A stretch of DNA of 64,000 nucleotides from Paracoccus aminovorans (GCF_001546115.1 NZ_KQ955209.1:545949-609948), one strand, 5' to 3'. Positions 51,694 to 60,552 are shown, counted from the first letter of the stretch. Translations and numbers: made by a program. Notes: generated from the letters alone by a model not told the origin.

Positions 51694-52896
51694 ATGGGAA
51701 AGTTTCGGTTCAGCGGGATGGCGGTGTGTGCTCTTGCGGCTTGCGCGGTGCTGTCGGGCGGCCCGGCGACGGCCGAGGTCGCCATCGGGGTCTTCGTGCC
51801 CACCACCGGGGTGTTGGCGCCCCTCGGCAATGACATGCGCAATGGCTTCCTGCTGGCTGCGAAGGGTGCCACCGTCAAGGGCGAGCCGGTCAGGCTGATC
51901 GTCGAGGACACCGGCGGCAATCCCGCGAATGGGCTGCGCAAGGCGCAAAAGCTGGTGCTGGAGGACAAGGTCTCGCTGCTGTTGGGCGGAGCAAGCAGCG
52001 CGGTCACGCTGGGCATCAACGCCCAGGCGCCACGCCTCAACGTGCCGATCATCACCACCAACGCTCAGGCGGTACCGATCACTGGCGAACAGTGCAGCCG
52101 CTTCATGTTCCGCACCGTGCCCCATGACGGCAATACGGCCAAGGCCAGCGCGGCGATGTTCGCCGAGCGGCCCGACATGATCGGACGGAAATGGTTCGTG
52201 GTCTATCACGACTATGCCTACGGCCTGTCGAATAAGGCCGAATTCGCGCATATCCCCGGCATCCAGATCGCCGGCGAGGCCGGCCGCCCCGTCGGCACGG
52301 CGGATTGGTCCAGCGCCATTGCGCAGATCCAGTCCAGTGATGCGGACGGTATCTATCTGGCGCTCGCCGTGGGGGACGACCTGACCGCCTTCGTCAATCA
52401 GGCGCGCGGCTACGGGCTGGACTTTCCGATCATGACCCCGGCCGGCATTCCCGACACGATGCTGCAGGCGCTTGGCAAGAACGGCGTCGGCATGATCGCG
52501 AACGGGCTGACCGCTTCCTGGATGCAGGAGGACGAGAACCCGCAGATCGCGGAACTGGTCAAGGCCTATCACGACGAATACGGCATCGTGCCGGGCTATC
52601 AGGCGATTCAGGCCTATGCGGGGATGCAATTCGTTCTCGCCGCGCTGGAGGCGGCGGACGAGATCTCGACCGATGCGATCATCAAGGCGCTCGAAGACAC
52701 GGTGGCGGAAACCGTCGTGGGACCGATCGACATCCGTGCCGAGGATCATCAAGGCATGCAGGGCACCTTCGTTGCTGAGGCGGTGGCGGTGGATCCGCCC
52801 CGGCATGGCGCCTCCATCGGCTGGAAGCCCGTGACCCCGATGACTTGGGACCAGATCAACCTTCTGCCCGAGGAAACCGGGTGCAAGGGCTTCTGA
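51694..52896 (+). CDS. Liv-type ABC periplasmic substrate-binding protein
   Basis: The 400-residue protein has a Sec signal peptide (MGKFRFSGMAVCALAACAVL, cut after ATA near residue 27). A Leu/Ile/Val-type periplasmic-binding fold follows (VAIGVFVPTTGVLAPLGNDM; LLGGASSAVTLGINAQAPRL). GGAGGAG lies directly before ATG 51694, making the upstream GTG at 51682 unlikely. It is the receptor for LivHMGF, although it lies 6 kb away across the ligase and regulator. The ligand is unknown. Confidence 0.88.
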   Translation: MGKFRFSGMAVCALAACAVLSGGPATAEVAIGVFVPTTGVLAPLGNDMRNGFLLAAKGATVKGEPVRLIVEDTGGNPANGLRKAQKLVLEDKVSLLLGGASSAVTLGINAQAPRLNVPIITTNAQAVPITGEQCSRFMFRTVPHDGNTAKASAAMFAERPDMIGRKWFVVYHDYAYGLSNKAEFAHIPGIQIAGEAGRPVGTADWSSAIAQIQSSDADGIYLALAVGDDLTAFVNQARGYGLDFPIMTPAGIPDTMLQALGKNGVGMIANGLTASWMQEDENPQIAELVKAYHDEYGIVPGYQAIQAYAGMQFVLAALEAADEISTDAIIKALEDTVAETVVGPIDIRAEDHQGMQGTFVAEAVAVDPPRHGASIGWKPVTPMTWDQINLLPEETGCKGF

Positions 52897-52934
52897 TCCC
52901 TTTGCCTGCCACGCTTTGACAGGGAAGAGCTGCC

Positions 52935-54134
52935 ATGACCGATAAAGCCCGCTCCATCGGATTGATCCTGTTCTGTCAGGTCGCGGCAATGACGCTGTGG
53001 TTCTCGGCCACGGCGGCAGCGGTGGCGCTGGTGGCGGATGGCACACTCTCGGGCCAGCAGGCGGGCCTGTTGACCGGCGCGGTGCAGCTTGGCTTCGTCG
53101 CCGGGACCCTGCTCAGTGCGCTGACCGGTATGGCCGATCGTTTTGACCCGAGGCGGCTCTTCGCTGCCTCGGCCTTGTGCGGGGCCTTGGCCAACCTGCT
53201 GCTTCTGGTCACCGGCTTCGACAATGCGGCGACGGTGATGCTGCGCTTCCTGACCGGCATGACGCTGGCCGGGGTCTATCCAGTCGGCATGAAGATGGCG
53301 GCGGGCTGGTCGCAGAAGGGTATGGGGTTGATGATCGGCGTGCTGGTGGGCGCGCTGACGCTGGGCTCGTCGCTGCCGCATCTGTTCAATGCGATGGTCG
53401 GGCTGGACTGGCGCACGACGATCCTCGTCTCCAGTCTCTGCGCGACCTCAGCGGCCGGGGCGATCCTGTTCTCCGACCTCGGGCCATACCTGCGCCGCGC
53501 CGCCCGCTTCCGCTTTTCCGAGGCGCGGCGGGCGCTTCTGCAGAAGCCCGTGCTGCTGGCGAATGCCGGCTACCTCGGCCACATGTGGGAGCTTTATGCC
53601 ATGTGGGCGTGGATCGGCGTTTTCCTCGAATGGGCGCTGACGAGGGCGGGAAGCCCGCTGGCGGCGCAATCCGGGCTCGTCACCTTCGCGGTGATCGCCA
53701 CCGGCGCGCTCGGCTGCGTCGTCGCGGGCGTGCTGGCCGACCGTTTCGGCCGCACCACCGTCACCATGGCGGCCATGGCGGTCAGCGGATCCTGCGCGCT
53801 GCTGATCGGCCTGACGCCGGCTCTGGGGGCGGGCGTCGTGATCGCGGTCGCCTTGATCTGGGGCATCAGCGTGATTGCGGATTCGGCACAGTTCTCGGCG
53901 AGTGTCGCTGAATTGTCCGAGCCCGAACTGGTCGGCACCATGCTGACGCTGCAGACCAGCATGGGTTTCCTGCTGACCTTCATCATCATCCAGTCGATGC
54001 CGCTGATCGTCGCGGCCTGCGGCTGGGCCTTTGCCTTTGCTGCGCTGGCCATCGGGCCCTGGCTGGGTGTGCTGGCCATGGGGCGGCTGCGCCGGCTGCC
54101 CGAGGCCCTGCGGCTGGCCAATGGCCGGCGCTGA
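52935..54134 (+). CDS. MFS transporter
   Basis: The 399-residue protein has about twelve hydrophobic segments and the MFS loop motif ADRFGRTTV after helix 8, with a degenerate first copy (GMADRFDPRRLF) after helix 2. It could be a second uptake route, or an efflux route, for the substrate or a by-product of the neighbouring CoA pathway. It lies 38 bp after the binding-protein gene, probably in the same operon. Confidence 0.85.
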   Translation: MTDKARSIGLILFCQVAAMTLWFSATAAAVALVADGTLSGQQAGLLTGAVQLGFVAGTLLSALTGMADRFDPRRLFAASALCGALANLLLLVTGFDNAATVMLRFLTGMTLAGVYPVGMKMAAGWSQKGMGLMIGVLVGALTLGSSLPHLFNAMVGLDWRTTILVSSLCATSAAGAILFSDLGPYLRRAARFRFSEARRALLQKPVLLANAGYLGHMWELYAMWAWIGVFLEWALTRAGSPLAAQSGLVTFAVIATGALGCVVAGVLADRFGRTTVTMAAMAVSGSCALLIGLTPALGAGVVIAVALIWGISVIADSAQFSASVAELSEPELVGTMLTLQTSMGFLLTFIIIQSMPLIVAACGWAFAFAALAIGPWLGVLAMGRLRRLPEALRLANGRR

Positions 54135-54162
54135 AACCGAAACCTCAACGACGGAGTCTCAG

Positions 54163-54981
54163 ATGGAATGGGAAACACTTCTTTACGACCAGCCCGAGCC
54201 GGGCATCGGCGTCGTCACTTTCAACCGGCCCACACGCGCGAACGCCATGAACCAGCATATGCTGGCCGAACTGGACCAGCTTTGCCGCCATATCTCTGCC
54301 GATGCCGGTATTCGTGCCGTCATCGTGACGGGTGCGGGAAAGGCGTTTTCGTCGGGCTTTGACCTCAAGGCGCAGGCGGAGGCGACGCCGCAGGGCGTCG
54401 GTGAATGGGAGCCGGTGCTGGAGGCCGATTTCAGGGGCATCATGTCCTTCTGGAACCTGTCCGTCCCGACCATCGCGGCGGTCAACGGGGCGGCCCTTGC
54501 CGGAGGGTTCGAACTGATGATGGGCTGCGACCTCGCCCTGTCGGTCGAAAGCGCGGTCTTCGGCGAGCCGGAGCTGAAATTCGGCGCCGGCATCGTCGCC
54601 ATGCTGCTGCCATGGCATGTGCCGCCCAAGATCGCCAAGGGTGTCATCTTCACCGGCGAGGATTCGATTTCGGCGCAACAGGCGCTGGATTGGGGGCTGA
54701 TCAACCGCATCGTGCCGGACGGGAATCTTATGGACGAATCCCTTGCGCTGGCCCGGCGGATCTCGCGGCTGGACGCGATGGCGATGCGGCGCACCAAGCA
54801 GGCGATGCACCGCAGCTATGAGCTGATGGGGATGCAGGCGGCGCTGCGGGCCTCGCTGGATATCGATATCCTGCTGGAAGGCGAGGGGACGGATCTCAAG
54901 CGAGGTTTCCTCAAGGTGCTGCGCGACCAGGGGCTGGGCAAGGCTCTGGCCTGGCGCGAGGCGCGCTTTGCCGGCGCATGA
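54163..54981 (+). CDS. Enoyl-CoA hydratase/isomerase (crotonase family)
   Basis: The 272-residue protein has the crotonase oxyanion-hole segments (VTGAGKAFSSGFDLKAQAEA; NGAALAGGFELMMGCDLALS). The first catalytic Glu of hydratases (around GEPELKFGA) is present. It would hydrate or dehydrate a short acyl-CoA such as 3-hydroxypropionyl-CoA/acryloyl-CoA. It is followed by the reductase gene with 22 bp between. Confidence 0.87.
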   Translation: MEWETLLYDQPEPGIGVVTFNRPTRANAMNQHMLAELDQLCRHISADAGIRAVIVTGAGKAFSSGFDLKAQAEATPQGVGEWEPVLEADFRGIMSFWNLSVPTIAAVNGAALAGGFELMMGCDLALSVESAVFGEPELKFGAGIVAMLLPWHVPPKIAKGVIFTGEDSISAQQALDWGLINRIVPDGNLMDESLALARRISRLDAMAMRRTKQAMHRSYELMGMQAALRASLDIDILLEGEGTDLKRGFLKVLRDQGLGKALAWREARFAGA

Positions 54982-55003
54982 CATCAAGGAAGGAGTAGAA
55001 ACC

Positions 55004-55987
55004 ATGTTCGACGCAATCCTGATCGACAAGGACGAGAGCGGATATTCCGCCAGGCTGGCGCAGTTAGACGACGATGCGCTGCCCGAGGGCGACCTGACGG
55101 TCGCGGTCGAATGGTCCACGATGAACTACAAGGACGCGCTGGCGCTGACCGGGAAAAGCCCGGTCGTCCGCCGCTTTCCCATGGTTCCCGGCATCGATTT
55201 CGCCGGCACGGTCGTCCAGTCCGGCAACGATGCCTTCCGGCCGGGCGACAAGGTGGTCCATACCGGCTTCGGCATGGGCGAGACGCGATGGGGCGGCTAT
55301 GCCGAACGGATGCGCGTGGCCTCCGAACGCACGCTGAAGCTGCCCGAGGGTCTGGACACAAGGCAAGCGATGGCCATCGGCACGGCCGGGTTTACCGCAA
55401 TGCTATGCGTGCTCGCTCTTGAAAGGAATGGCGTGAAGCCCGGCGACGGCGATGTTCTGGTGACCGGGGCAACGGGCGGCGTCGGCAGCTTTGCCGTGAA
55501 GCTGCTCGCCGGCCGGGGCTACCGCGTCGTCGCGGCGACCGGCAAGGCCAGCGAGGCCGACTATCTGACCGGCCTCGGCGCAGCCGAGATCCTGGATCGG
55601 GCCGAGCTTTCGGCACCCGGCAAGCCTCTGGGCCGCGAACGCTGGCTTGGCGCGGTCGATGCCGTGGGTGGCGTGACGCTGGCCAATGTATGCGCGGGCA
55701 CGAAATATGGCGGCACCGTTGCAGCCTGCGGCCTGGCCGAGAGCATGGAGTTTCCCGCCACCGTCGCCCCCTTCATCCTGCGCGGCGTGACGCTGGCCGG
55801 CATCGACAGCGTGTTCTGCCCGATGGAGCTGCGCGCCCAGGCCTGGGAGGCGCTGGCGAAGGAAGTCGATGCCGGCACATTGGATCAGGTCGCGACCGAG
55901 ATAGGTCTTGCGGATGTGATCGGTCGGGCATCGGAACTGCTGGAGGGAAAGGTTCGGGGTAGGCTGCTCGTCAACGTAAAACGTTGA
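55004..55987 (+). CDS. acuI: Acryloyl-CoA reductase (AcuI/YhdH-like MDR)
   Basis: The 327-residue medium-chain reductase lacks the zinc ligands of alcohol dehydrogenases. It has the YhdH/AcuI signature (VEWSTMNYKDALALTGK; FPMVPGIDFAGTVV; VTGATGGVGSFAVKLL for NADPH). AcuI reduces acryloyl-CoA to propionyl-CoA and protects against toxic acryloyl-CoA. With the preceding ligase and hydratase it gives a reductive C3 route. AAGGAAGGAG precedes ATG 55004. Confidence 0.87.
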   Translation: MFDAILIDKDESGYSARLAQLDDDALPEGDLTVAVEWSTMNYKDALALTGKSPVVRRFPMVPGIDFAGTVVQSGNDAFRPGDKVVHTGFGMGETRWGGYAERMRVASERTLKLPEGLDTRQAMAIGTAGFTAMLCVLALERNGVKPGDGDVLVTGATGGVGSFAVKLLAGRGYRVVAATGKASEADYLTGLGAAEILDRAELSAPGKPLGRERWLGAVDAVGGVTLANVCAGTKYGGTVAACGLAESMEFPATVAPFILRGVTLAGIDSVFCPMELRAQAWEALAKEVDAGTLDQVATEIGLADVIGRASELLEGKVRGRLLVNVKR

Positions 55988-56181
55988 ACAACAGCGTCAC
56001 CGGCATCGTTTGCCGATGACGCTGTAGGAGACCAGGGATTGCGCCGTCGGCGAGGCGGGCGCGGGCTGATCAACGATCGGCACGGCGGCATCGAGTCGAC
56101 GAGGTGCGCCGCGATCAGTAAGATCGCTGGACTTGCCAAACCGTGCCGGCTGGCTCGATCCGCTCGGGGCCGATCAATAAG

Positions 56182-56826
56182 TCACGAGCGGTTGCGGCGC
56201 ACCTTTGCAATCATTGCGCGAAGCTCGTTTAGTGATTGCCGGCCGAACGCGCCGAAGTCCCCGGCGATGAAGGTCGGCGTCCCGGACAGCCCCATCTTTT
56301 CGGCCAGGATCCACGAATGCTCGATCTGGCGGGCGATCACGACATCATCCATATCCCTGCGCAGGCGGTCCATGTCCAGCCCGACCGCCTCTGCGACACG
56401 ATGGGCGCTCCTGTCATCCGCCTCGCCCTCGATGTTCATCAGGCCGGCGTGGAACTGCCAGAACCTCTCCTGCCGCAACGAGGCCAGCGACATGCGGGCG
56501 CAGTAAAGCGAAGCCGCACCGAATACCGGCCATTCCCTCAGCAGCACCCGCAGATTCGGGTCTTCCGAGATCAATTGGTGGATGTCGGCAACCGAAGCGC
56601 GGCAGTAGGGGCAATTATAGTCGAAAAACTCGGTCAGCGTGACATCTCCCGAGGGGTTGCCAAGGACCGCGCCGAGCTGTTCGTGCTCCAGGGCCTGGCG
56701 CAGCTCCGGGGGCATCGGATTGTCCTGCGCCCGCGCGGATATTCCGCTGGCCGCCAAGGCGCTGGCTGCGATGCCGGTCCGCAGGAAACGCCGGCGGTCG
56801 GGGTGATGTCTTTTGTCCTGTGGCAT
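56182..56826 (-). CDS. Tat-exported DsbA-family thiol oxidoreductase
   Basis: The 214-residue protein has a twin-arginine leader (RRRFLRTGIAASALAA, residues 11-26, cut after ARA near residue 33). A thioredoxin-like domain follows with CPYC at residues 72-75 (FDYNCPYCRAS) and the cis-Pro loop SGTPTFIAG. The CPYC site and size match the DsbA/BdbD/ScsC-like group that makes, or corrects, disulfides in periplasmic proteins. Two CTTAAG-type boxes lie in the gap to the divergent L,D-transpeptidase gene, which suggests control by the local two-component system. Confidence 0.88.
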   Translation of the reverse strand: MPQDKRHHPDRRRFLRTGIAASALAASGISARAQDNPMPPELRQALEHEQLGAVLGNPSGDVTLTEFFDYNCPYCRASVADIHQLISEDPNLRVLLREWPVFGAASLYCARMSLASLRQERFWQFHAGLMNIEGEADDRSAHRVAEAVGLDMDRLRRDMDDVVIARQIEHSWILAEKMGLSGTPTFIAGDFGAFGRQSLNELRAMIAKVRRNRS

Positions 56827-56872
56827 GAACCTGTCCTTTTCCGGATCTGCCGCGGATCGATATGAGCAATGG

Positions 56873-56889
56873 CTTAACCCAACCTTAAG
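56873..56889. promoter_or_regulatory. PmrA/QseB-like box CTTAAC-N5-CTTAAG
   Basis: This direct repeat has the exact 6-5-6 spacing of the other three boxes, with one mismatch (C for G at the end of the first half). It lies 47 bp upstream of the DsbA-like gene start. Confidence 0.6.
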
Positions 56890-56916
56890 AGGCTGCCCCG
56901 TCTGCGCCCGCGCGCT

Positions 56917-56933
56917 CTTAAGCTGCGCTTAAG
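56917..56933. promoter_or_regulatory. PmrA/QseB-like box CTTAAG-N5-CTTAAG
   Basis: This perfect direct repeat lies 60 bp upstream of the L,D-transpeptidase start and in the divergent gap shared with the DsbA-like gene. OmpR-family regulators of the PmrA/QseB group bind such 11-bp-phased CTTAAG repeats. Confidence 0.7.
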
Positions 56934-56992
56934 CTTGGTCGGCCATCTGCGAGGCTGGGCAATTTGCCCGATGAACGACTGGAGCACGAGAC

Positions 56993-57694
56993 ATGGACCA
57001 ACCTTGTCATCCACGCCTGTCAGGGCTGCGCGAACATGCTGCCGCTTCCGGCGGCGGAACCGGCAGGCGCGCCTTTCTGGGCGGATTGCTGGCGAGCGGA
57101 TTGGTGTTGCCGCGCATCGCATCGGCGCAGGCAATCGATCCGACCACCGGGCAGGCCGTCTACGGCGCATCGACCGCGGGGCAGGCTCCCGATATGGGTG
57201 TGTATCAGATCGACCCGGCGCAAGACACGCGGCGCAATATATCCTCATTCCGAAACCACCATTGGAGTGATTTCTATCCGACCCTCGGCAAGGGGGTGAT
57301 CCTGGCGGATGTGGCGTCGCGCGCGCTGCATTTCTGGTCCGGCGACGAAAGCACCTATCTGGTTTTCCCGTCCTCTATCCCGGTTTCGGAAGAGTTGACC
57401 AAACGTGGCAGGACCGAGGTCGTGCGCAAGGCGGAACGTCCGTCCTGGACGCCGACCCCCAGCATGCGTGAACGCGACCCGACCTTGCCGCAACGCGTCG
57501 AGGGCGGGGCCGTGGACAACCCCCTGGGCGTCTATGCGCTTTACCTTTCGTGGCCCGCCTACCTGATCCACGGCACACATGACACGCGCAAGATCGGCCG
57601 CAAGTCGTCCAGCGGTTGCTACGGGCTTTACAACGAGCATATCGCCCGCCTCTATCCGCTGGTCGAGGTGGGAACGCAGGTGACCATCTTCTGA
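56993..57694 (+). CDS. L,D-transpeptidase (YkuD family), exported
   Basis: The 233-residue protein has a twin-arginine-like leader (TGRRAFLGGLLASGLVLPRI) and a C-terminal YkuD domain (residues ~100-233). The catalytic region is IHGTHDTRKIGRKSSSGCYG, where the Cys of S-x-GC is the nucleophile. Such enzymes cross-link peptidoglycan or anchor lipoproteins, and their active-site Cys must stay reduced in the periplasm. That fits its neighbours DsbA and DsbD. Final residues after the GCYG are short but complete. Confidence 0.87.
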   Translation: MDQPCHPRLSGLREHAAASGGGTGRRAFLGGLLASGLVLPRIASAQAIDPTTGQAVYGASTAGQAPDMGVYQIDPAQDTRRNISSFRNHHWSDFYPTLGKGVILADVASRALHFWSGDESTYLVFPSSIPVSEELTKRGRTEVVRKAERPSWTPTPSMRERDPTLPQRVEGGAVDNPLGVYALYLSWPAYLIHGTHDTRKIGRKSSSGCYGLYNEHIARLYPLVEVGTQVTIF

Positions 57695-57726
57695 CGGGCG
57701 CGGGGCGGTTCGGTAACGATCCGCCC

Positions 57727-57743
57727 CTTAAGCTTCGCTTAAG
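57727..57743. promoter_or_regulatory. PmrA/QseB-like box CTTAAG-N5-CTTAAG
   Basis: This perfect copy lies just after the L,D-transpeptidase stop and 230 bp before the cytochrome operon. It could act on that operon from a distance, or on a promoter inside the 279-bp gap. Confidence 0.65.
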
Positions 57744-57904
57744 GTTGGGGGCTGGAAGGATGCGATGGCAATCGCGCCAGCCGCTGTTCGGATATCTGCA
57801 ACCTCTTGCCGAACAGCCTGCCCGCGCGATCAGGGCGAGCTTTCGCCCCCGATGGCGCGTATTCTTTTAATATATTGATTTAATTAAATAAAACACCTTA
57901 GCCA

Positions 57905-57918
57905 TTGATCTGGATCAA
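57905..57918. promoter_or_regulatory. FNR/Anr-type box TTGAT-N4-ATCAA
   Basis: TTGATCTGGATCAA matches the FNR consensus exactly. It lies 55 bp upstream of the cytochrome c start and just after an AT-rich stretch. Control of the cytochrome/TsdA/DsrE operon by an oxygen- or NO-responsive FNR-family regulator is expected. Confidence 0.8.
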
Positions 57919-57973
57919 CATCTCCGCCCACGGGAAAGCCTATTGCTTCCTCATCGACCAAGACGAGGAAGTC

Positions 57974-59314
57974 ATGCGATTCGTCAGATTTGCCCTTCTG
58001 GGCGGAATATCGGGACTGGCTCTGGCCTGGGGCGTTGCGGTCACCAGCCCCTGGTGGTTTGCGCCGAAGGAGGATCGGGTCGTCGATGTCAGCGATCCCG
58101 ACCTGATCGCGCGCGGCGACTATCTTGCCAGGGCGGGCGATTGCGTCGCCTGCCATACCGCGCCGGGCGGCGCACCCTTTGCGGGCGGGCTTGGCCTGCA
58201 GACCCCGATGGGCACGATCTATGCCACCAACATCACCCCCGATCCCGAGACCGGCATCGGCAGCTATGATTACGGCGACTTCGAGCGGGCCGTGCGCAAG
58301 GGGGTGCGACCGGATGGGGTTCACCTCTATCCGGCGATGCCTTTTGCATCCTATCGCATCGTCTCGGACGAGGATGTGCAGGCGCTCTACGCCTATTTCA
58401 TGTCCTCGGTCGCGCCGGTGCGCAAGGAGAACCAGCCGGCGACCATTCCCTGGCCCGCCTCGATGCGCTGGCCCTTGGGCTGGTGGCAATTGCTGTTCGC
58501 CCAGCCCCGCGAGTTCGAGATCGCCGAGGGCACCGATCCGCAGATCGCGCGCGGTGCCTATCTGGTCGAGGGACTGGCCCATTGCGGCGCCTGCCATACG
58601 CCGCGCGGTCTGGGCTATCAGGAAAAGGCGCTGAAAAGCGACGCGGTGGGGCGGTTCCTGTCGGGCTCGGTGCTGGAGGGCTGGTATGCCAAGAACCTGC
58701 GCAACGAAGATACGGGCCTGGTCTCCTGGACCGAGGATGAACTGGTCGCCTTCCTGAAGACCGGCCGGAACGCGCGGACGGCGGCCTTCGGCTCGATGAC
58801 GGATGTGGTGCAGCATTCGCTGCATTACCTGACCGATGCCGACCTGACCGCCATCGCGCGCTATCTGAAATCGCTGCCGCCGCGGCCGGGACGCGAGACT
58901 TGGCAGCCGCAGCCGGACGAAACCACCGAAGCCCTGCGCGCGGGCGATTTCTCGGCCCCCGGGGCGATCGCCTATGTCGAGCACTGCGCCCAATGCCACC
59001 GCCTCGACGGCATGGGCGCGGCAGAGATCTATCCGGCGCTCAAGGGCAATTCGATGGTCTTCGCGGATGATCCAAGCTCACTCATTCAGGTCACGATGGC
59101 CGGTGGCCGCATGCCCGAGACCCCGGCGCACCAGATGACCTTTGCCATGCCGGGTTTTGCGCATCTGTCCGATGAGGATCTGGCCGAAGTGATCAGCTTC
59201 ATCCGCAATTCCTGGGGCAACCATGCCAGCGCGGTGACCGGGCGCCACATCGCCCGCATGCGCCGTGAGCTTGCCCATAAACCCGTCCATTACGCACCGG
59301 AGGCAAAGCAATGA
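57974..59314 (+). CDS. Membrane-anchored triheme cytochrome c
   Basis: The 446-residue protein has an N-terminal hydrophobic anchor or signal (MRFVRFALLGGISGLALAWG) and three CxxCH haem-binding motifs: GDCVACH near residue 57, HCGACH near 204, and HCAQCH near 340. This is the three-domain layout of the cytochrome c subunit of membrane alcohol/gluconate dehydrogenases. No dehydrogenase subunit is nearby. It overlaps the TsdA-like gene by 4 bp, so it is probably the electron acceptor of that enzyme, feeding the respiratory chain. Confidence 0.87.
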   Translation: MRFVRFALLGGISGLALAWGVAVTSPWWFAPKEDRVVDVSDPDLIARGDYLARAGDCVACHTAPGGAPFAGGLGLQTPMGTIYATNITPDPETGIGSYDYGDFERAVRKGVRPDGVHLYPAMPFASYRIVSDEDVQALYAYFMSSVAPVRKENQPATIPWPASMRWPLGWWQLLFAQPREFEIAEGTDPQIARGAYLVEGLAHCGACHTPRGLGYQEKALKSDAVGRFLSGSVLEGWYAKNLRNEDTGLVSWTEDELVAFLKTGRNARTAAFGSMTDVVQHSLHYLTDADLTAIARYLKSLPPRPGRETWQPQPDETTEALRAGDFSAPGAIAYVEHCAQCHRLDGMGAAEIYPALKGNSMVFADDPSSLIQVTMAGGRMPETPAHQMTFAMPGFAHLSDEDLAEVISFIRNSWGNHASAVTGRHIARMRRELAHKPVHYAPEAKQ

Positions 59315-60210
59315 AAAAGCCGGTTTTGCTGATCGCCACGATGGCGGTTCTTGCGCTTGGCGGATGGGGTGCCCTGCGCGGGTCGCCTGCGGACATGCCC
59401 GAGGTGCAAGGGATGGCGATCCTCGATGCCGATGGGAACGCCGTCGGCCGCTATACCGTCCCCGCCGACAAGGACATCCTGACCCGGCCCAATGCGGATC
59501 AGATCCTCTATGGCAAGCGCCTGCTGGCCGATACCGCCCGGCTGTTGCCCGACAATGTCGGCGCGGCGATGAACTGCAATTCCTGCCATCTGGGCGACGG
59601 CAAGATCGACGCTGCGAACGGATATATCAACACCGTCAACTTCTATCCGCGCGTGATGCCCCGTGCCGGCAAGGAGGTCGATCTGGAAATGCGGATCAAC
59701 GGCTGCTTCCAGCGCTCGATGAACGGCAAGCCGCTGGACCCCGAAGGCCCCGAGATGAAGGCGATGATCGCCTATATGGACTGGCTGCGTCAGGACGTGC
59801 CGAAGGGCCAGACCGTCGATATCATCAATGCCGGGCCGATCGACGAAACTCTGGTGCCCGATCCCGAAAACGGCAAGCGCATCTACGCGGCCAAATGCGC
59901 GGCATGTCACGGCGCGAATGGCGAGGGGATGAGTGACCAGTCTGGCGATATCCTGTTCCCGCCGCTTTGGGGCGAGGAAAGTTTCAATATCGGCGCGGGC
60001 ATGGCACGGACCTACAAGGCGGCACAATTCGTGAAATGGGCCATGCCTCCGGCGATGCACCTGACCGGGCCACTGGGACAGGGCGGCGTGCTGAGCGATC
60101 AGGATGCGGTCGACGTGGCCGAATATTTCACCCACATGCCGCGCCCCGATTTCCCCGGCAAGGTCAACGACTGGCCGAACGGCAAGAGGCCCAGGGACGC
60201 CCGGTATTGA
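59311..60210 (+). CDS. TsdA-like diheme cytochrome c (thiosulfate dehydrogenase family)
   Basis: The 299-residue periplasmic protein has a signal or anchor (MKKPVLLIATMAVLALGGWG) and two haem sites: NCNSCHL near residue 90 and CAACHG near 197. The segment RINGCFQRSMNGKPL carries the conserved Cys that serves as an axial haem-1 ligand in TsdA, and AMIAYMDWLRQ follows as in the family. TsdA joins two thiosulfates to tetrathionate. Tetrathionate or other sulfur turnover here fits the DsrE-like gene next door. A role with other sulfur compounds is possible. Confidence 0.82.
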   Translation: MKKPVLLIATMAVLALGGWGALRGSPADMPEVQGMAILDADGNAVGRYTVPADKDILTRPNADQILYGKRLLADTARLLPDNVGAAMNCNSCHLGDGKIDAANGYINTVNFYPRVMPRAGKEVDLEMRINGCFQRSMNGKPLDPEGPEMKAMIAYMDWLRQDVPKGQTVDIINAGPIDETLVPDPENGKRIYAAKCAACHGANGEGMSDQSGDILFPPLWGEESFNIGAGMARTYKAAQFVKWAMPPAMHLTGPLGQGGVLSDQDAVDVAEYFTHMPRPDFPGKVNDWPNGKRPRDARY

Positions 60211-60252
60211 ACAGGACCGAGAAACGATAGTGCCGTCACCCAAGGAGAAGCC

Positions 60253-60552
60253 ATGCCCCCGCAACTTGTCATCCACGCCCCCGACGAGGCATCGCTTGCG
60301 CGGGCGCGGTCGAATGCTCGCAACCTGTTGGCCGCCGCTCCACAGGCGCGTTGCGAGATTGTCGTCAATGCCGAGGCGGTGTCAGCCGTGATCGAACGGC
60401 CAGATCCTTCTACCGACGGCCTTGTCAGGCTTTGCGGCAATACCCTGCGCAACAAGGATCTGCAGGCTCCGGCTGGCCTGAAGACGGTGACTGCGGCGGT
60501 TCTGCATCTGGCAGAACGGCAGGCCGCCGGGTGGCAATATATCCGGGCGTGA
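60253..60552 (+). CDS. Small DsrE-family protein
   Basis: The 99-residue protein (QLVIHAPDEASLARARSNAR; CEIVVNAEAVSAVI; LVRLCGNTLRNKDLQAPAGL) has the DsrE/DsrF-like fold pattern. A single conserved-type Cys at RLCGNTLR could carry a persulfide. There is no signal peptide, so it acts in the cytoplasm. AAGGAG precedes ATG 60253, 42 bp after the TsdA-like gene. It may relay sulfur from the periplasmic reaction, a role inferred from the family. Confidence 0.75.
   Translation: MPPQLVIHAPDEASLARARSNARNLLAAAPQARCEIVVNAEAVSAVIERPDPSTDGLVRLCGNTLRNKDLQAPAGLKTVTAAVLHLAERQAAGWQYIRA

Noticed and set aside
57974..59314. The triheme cytochrome as part of a membrane alcohol dehydrogenase complex
   Set aside because: No quinoprotein or FAD dehydrogenase subunit lies nearby, and the gene overlaps a TsdA-like gene instead.
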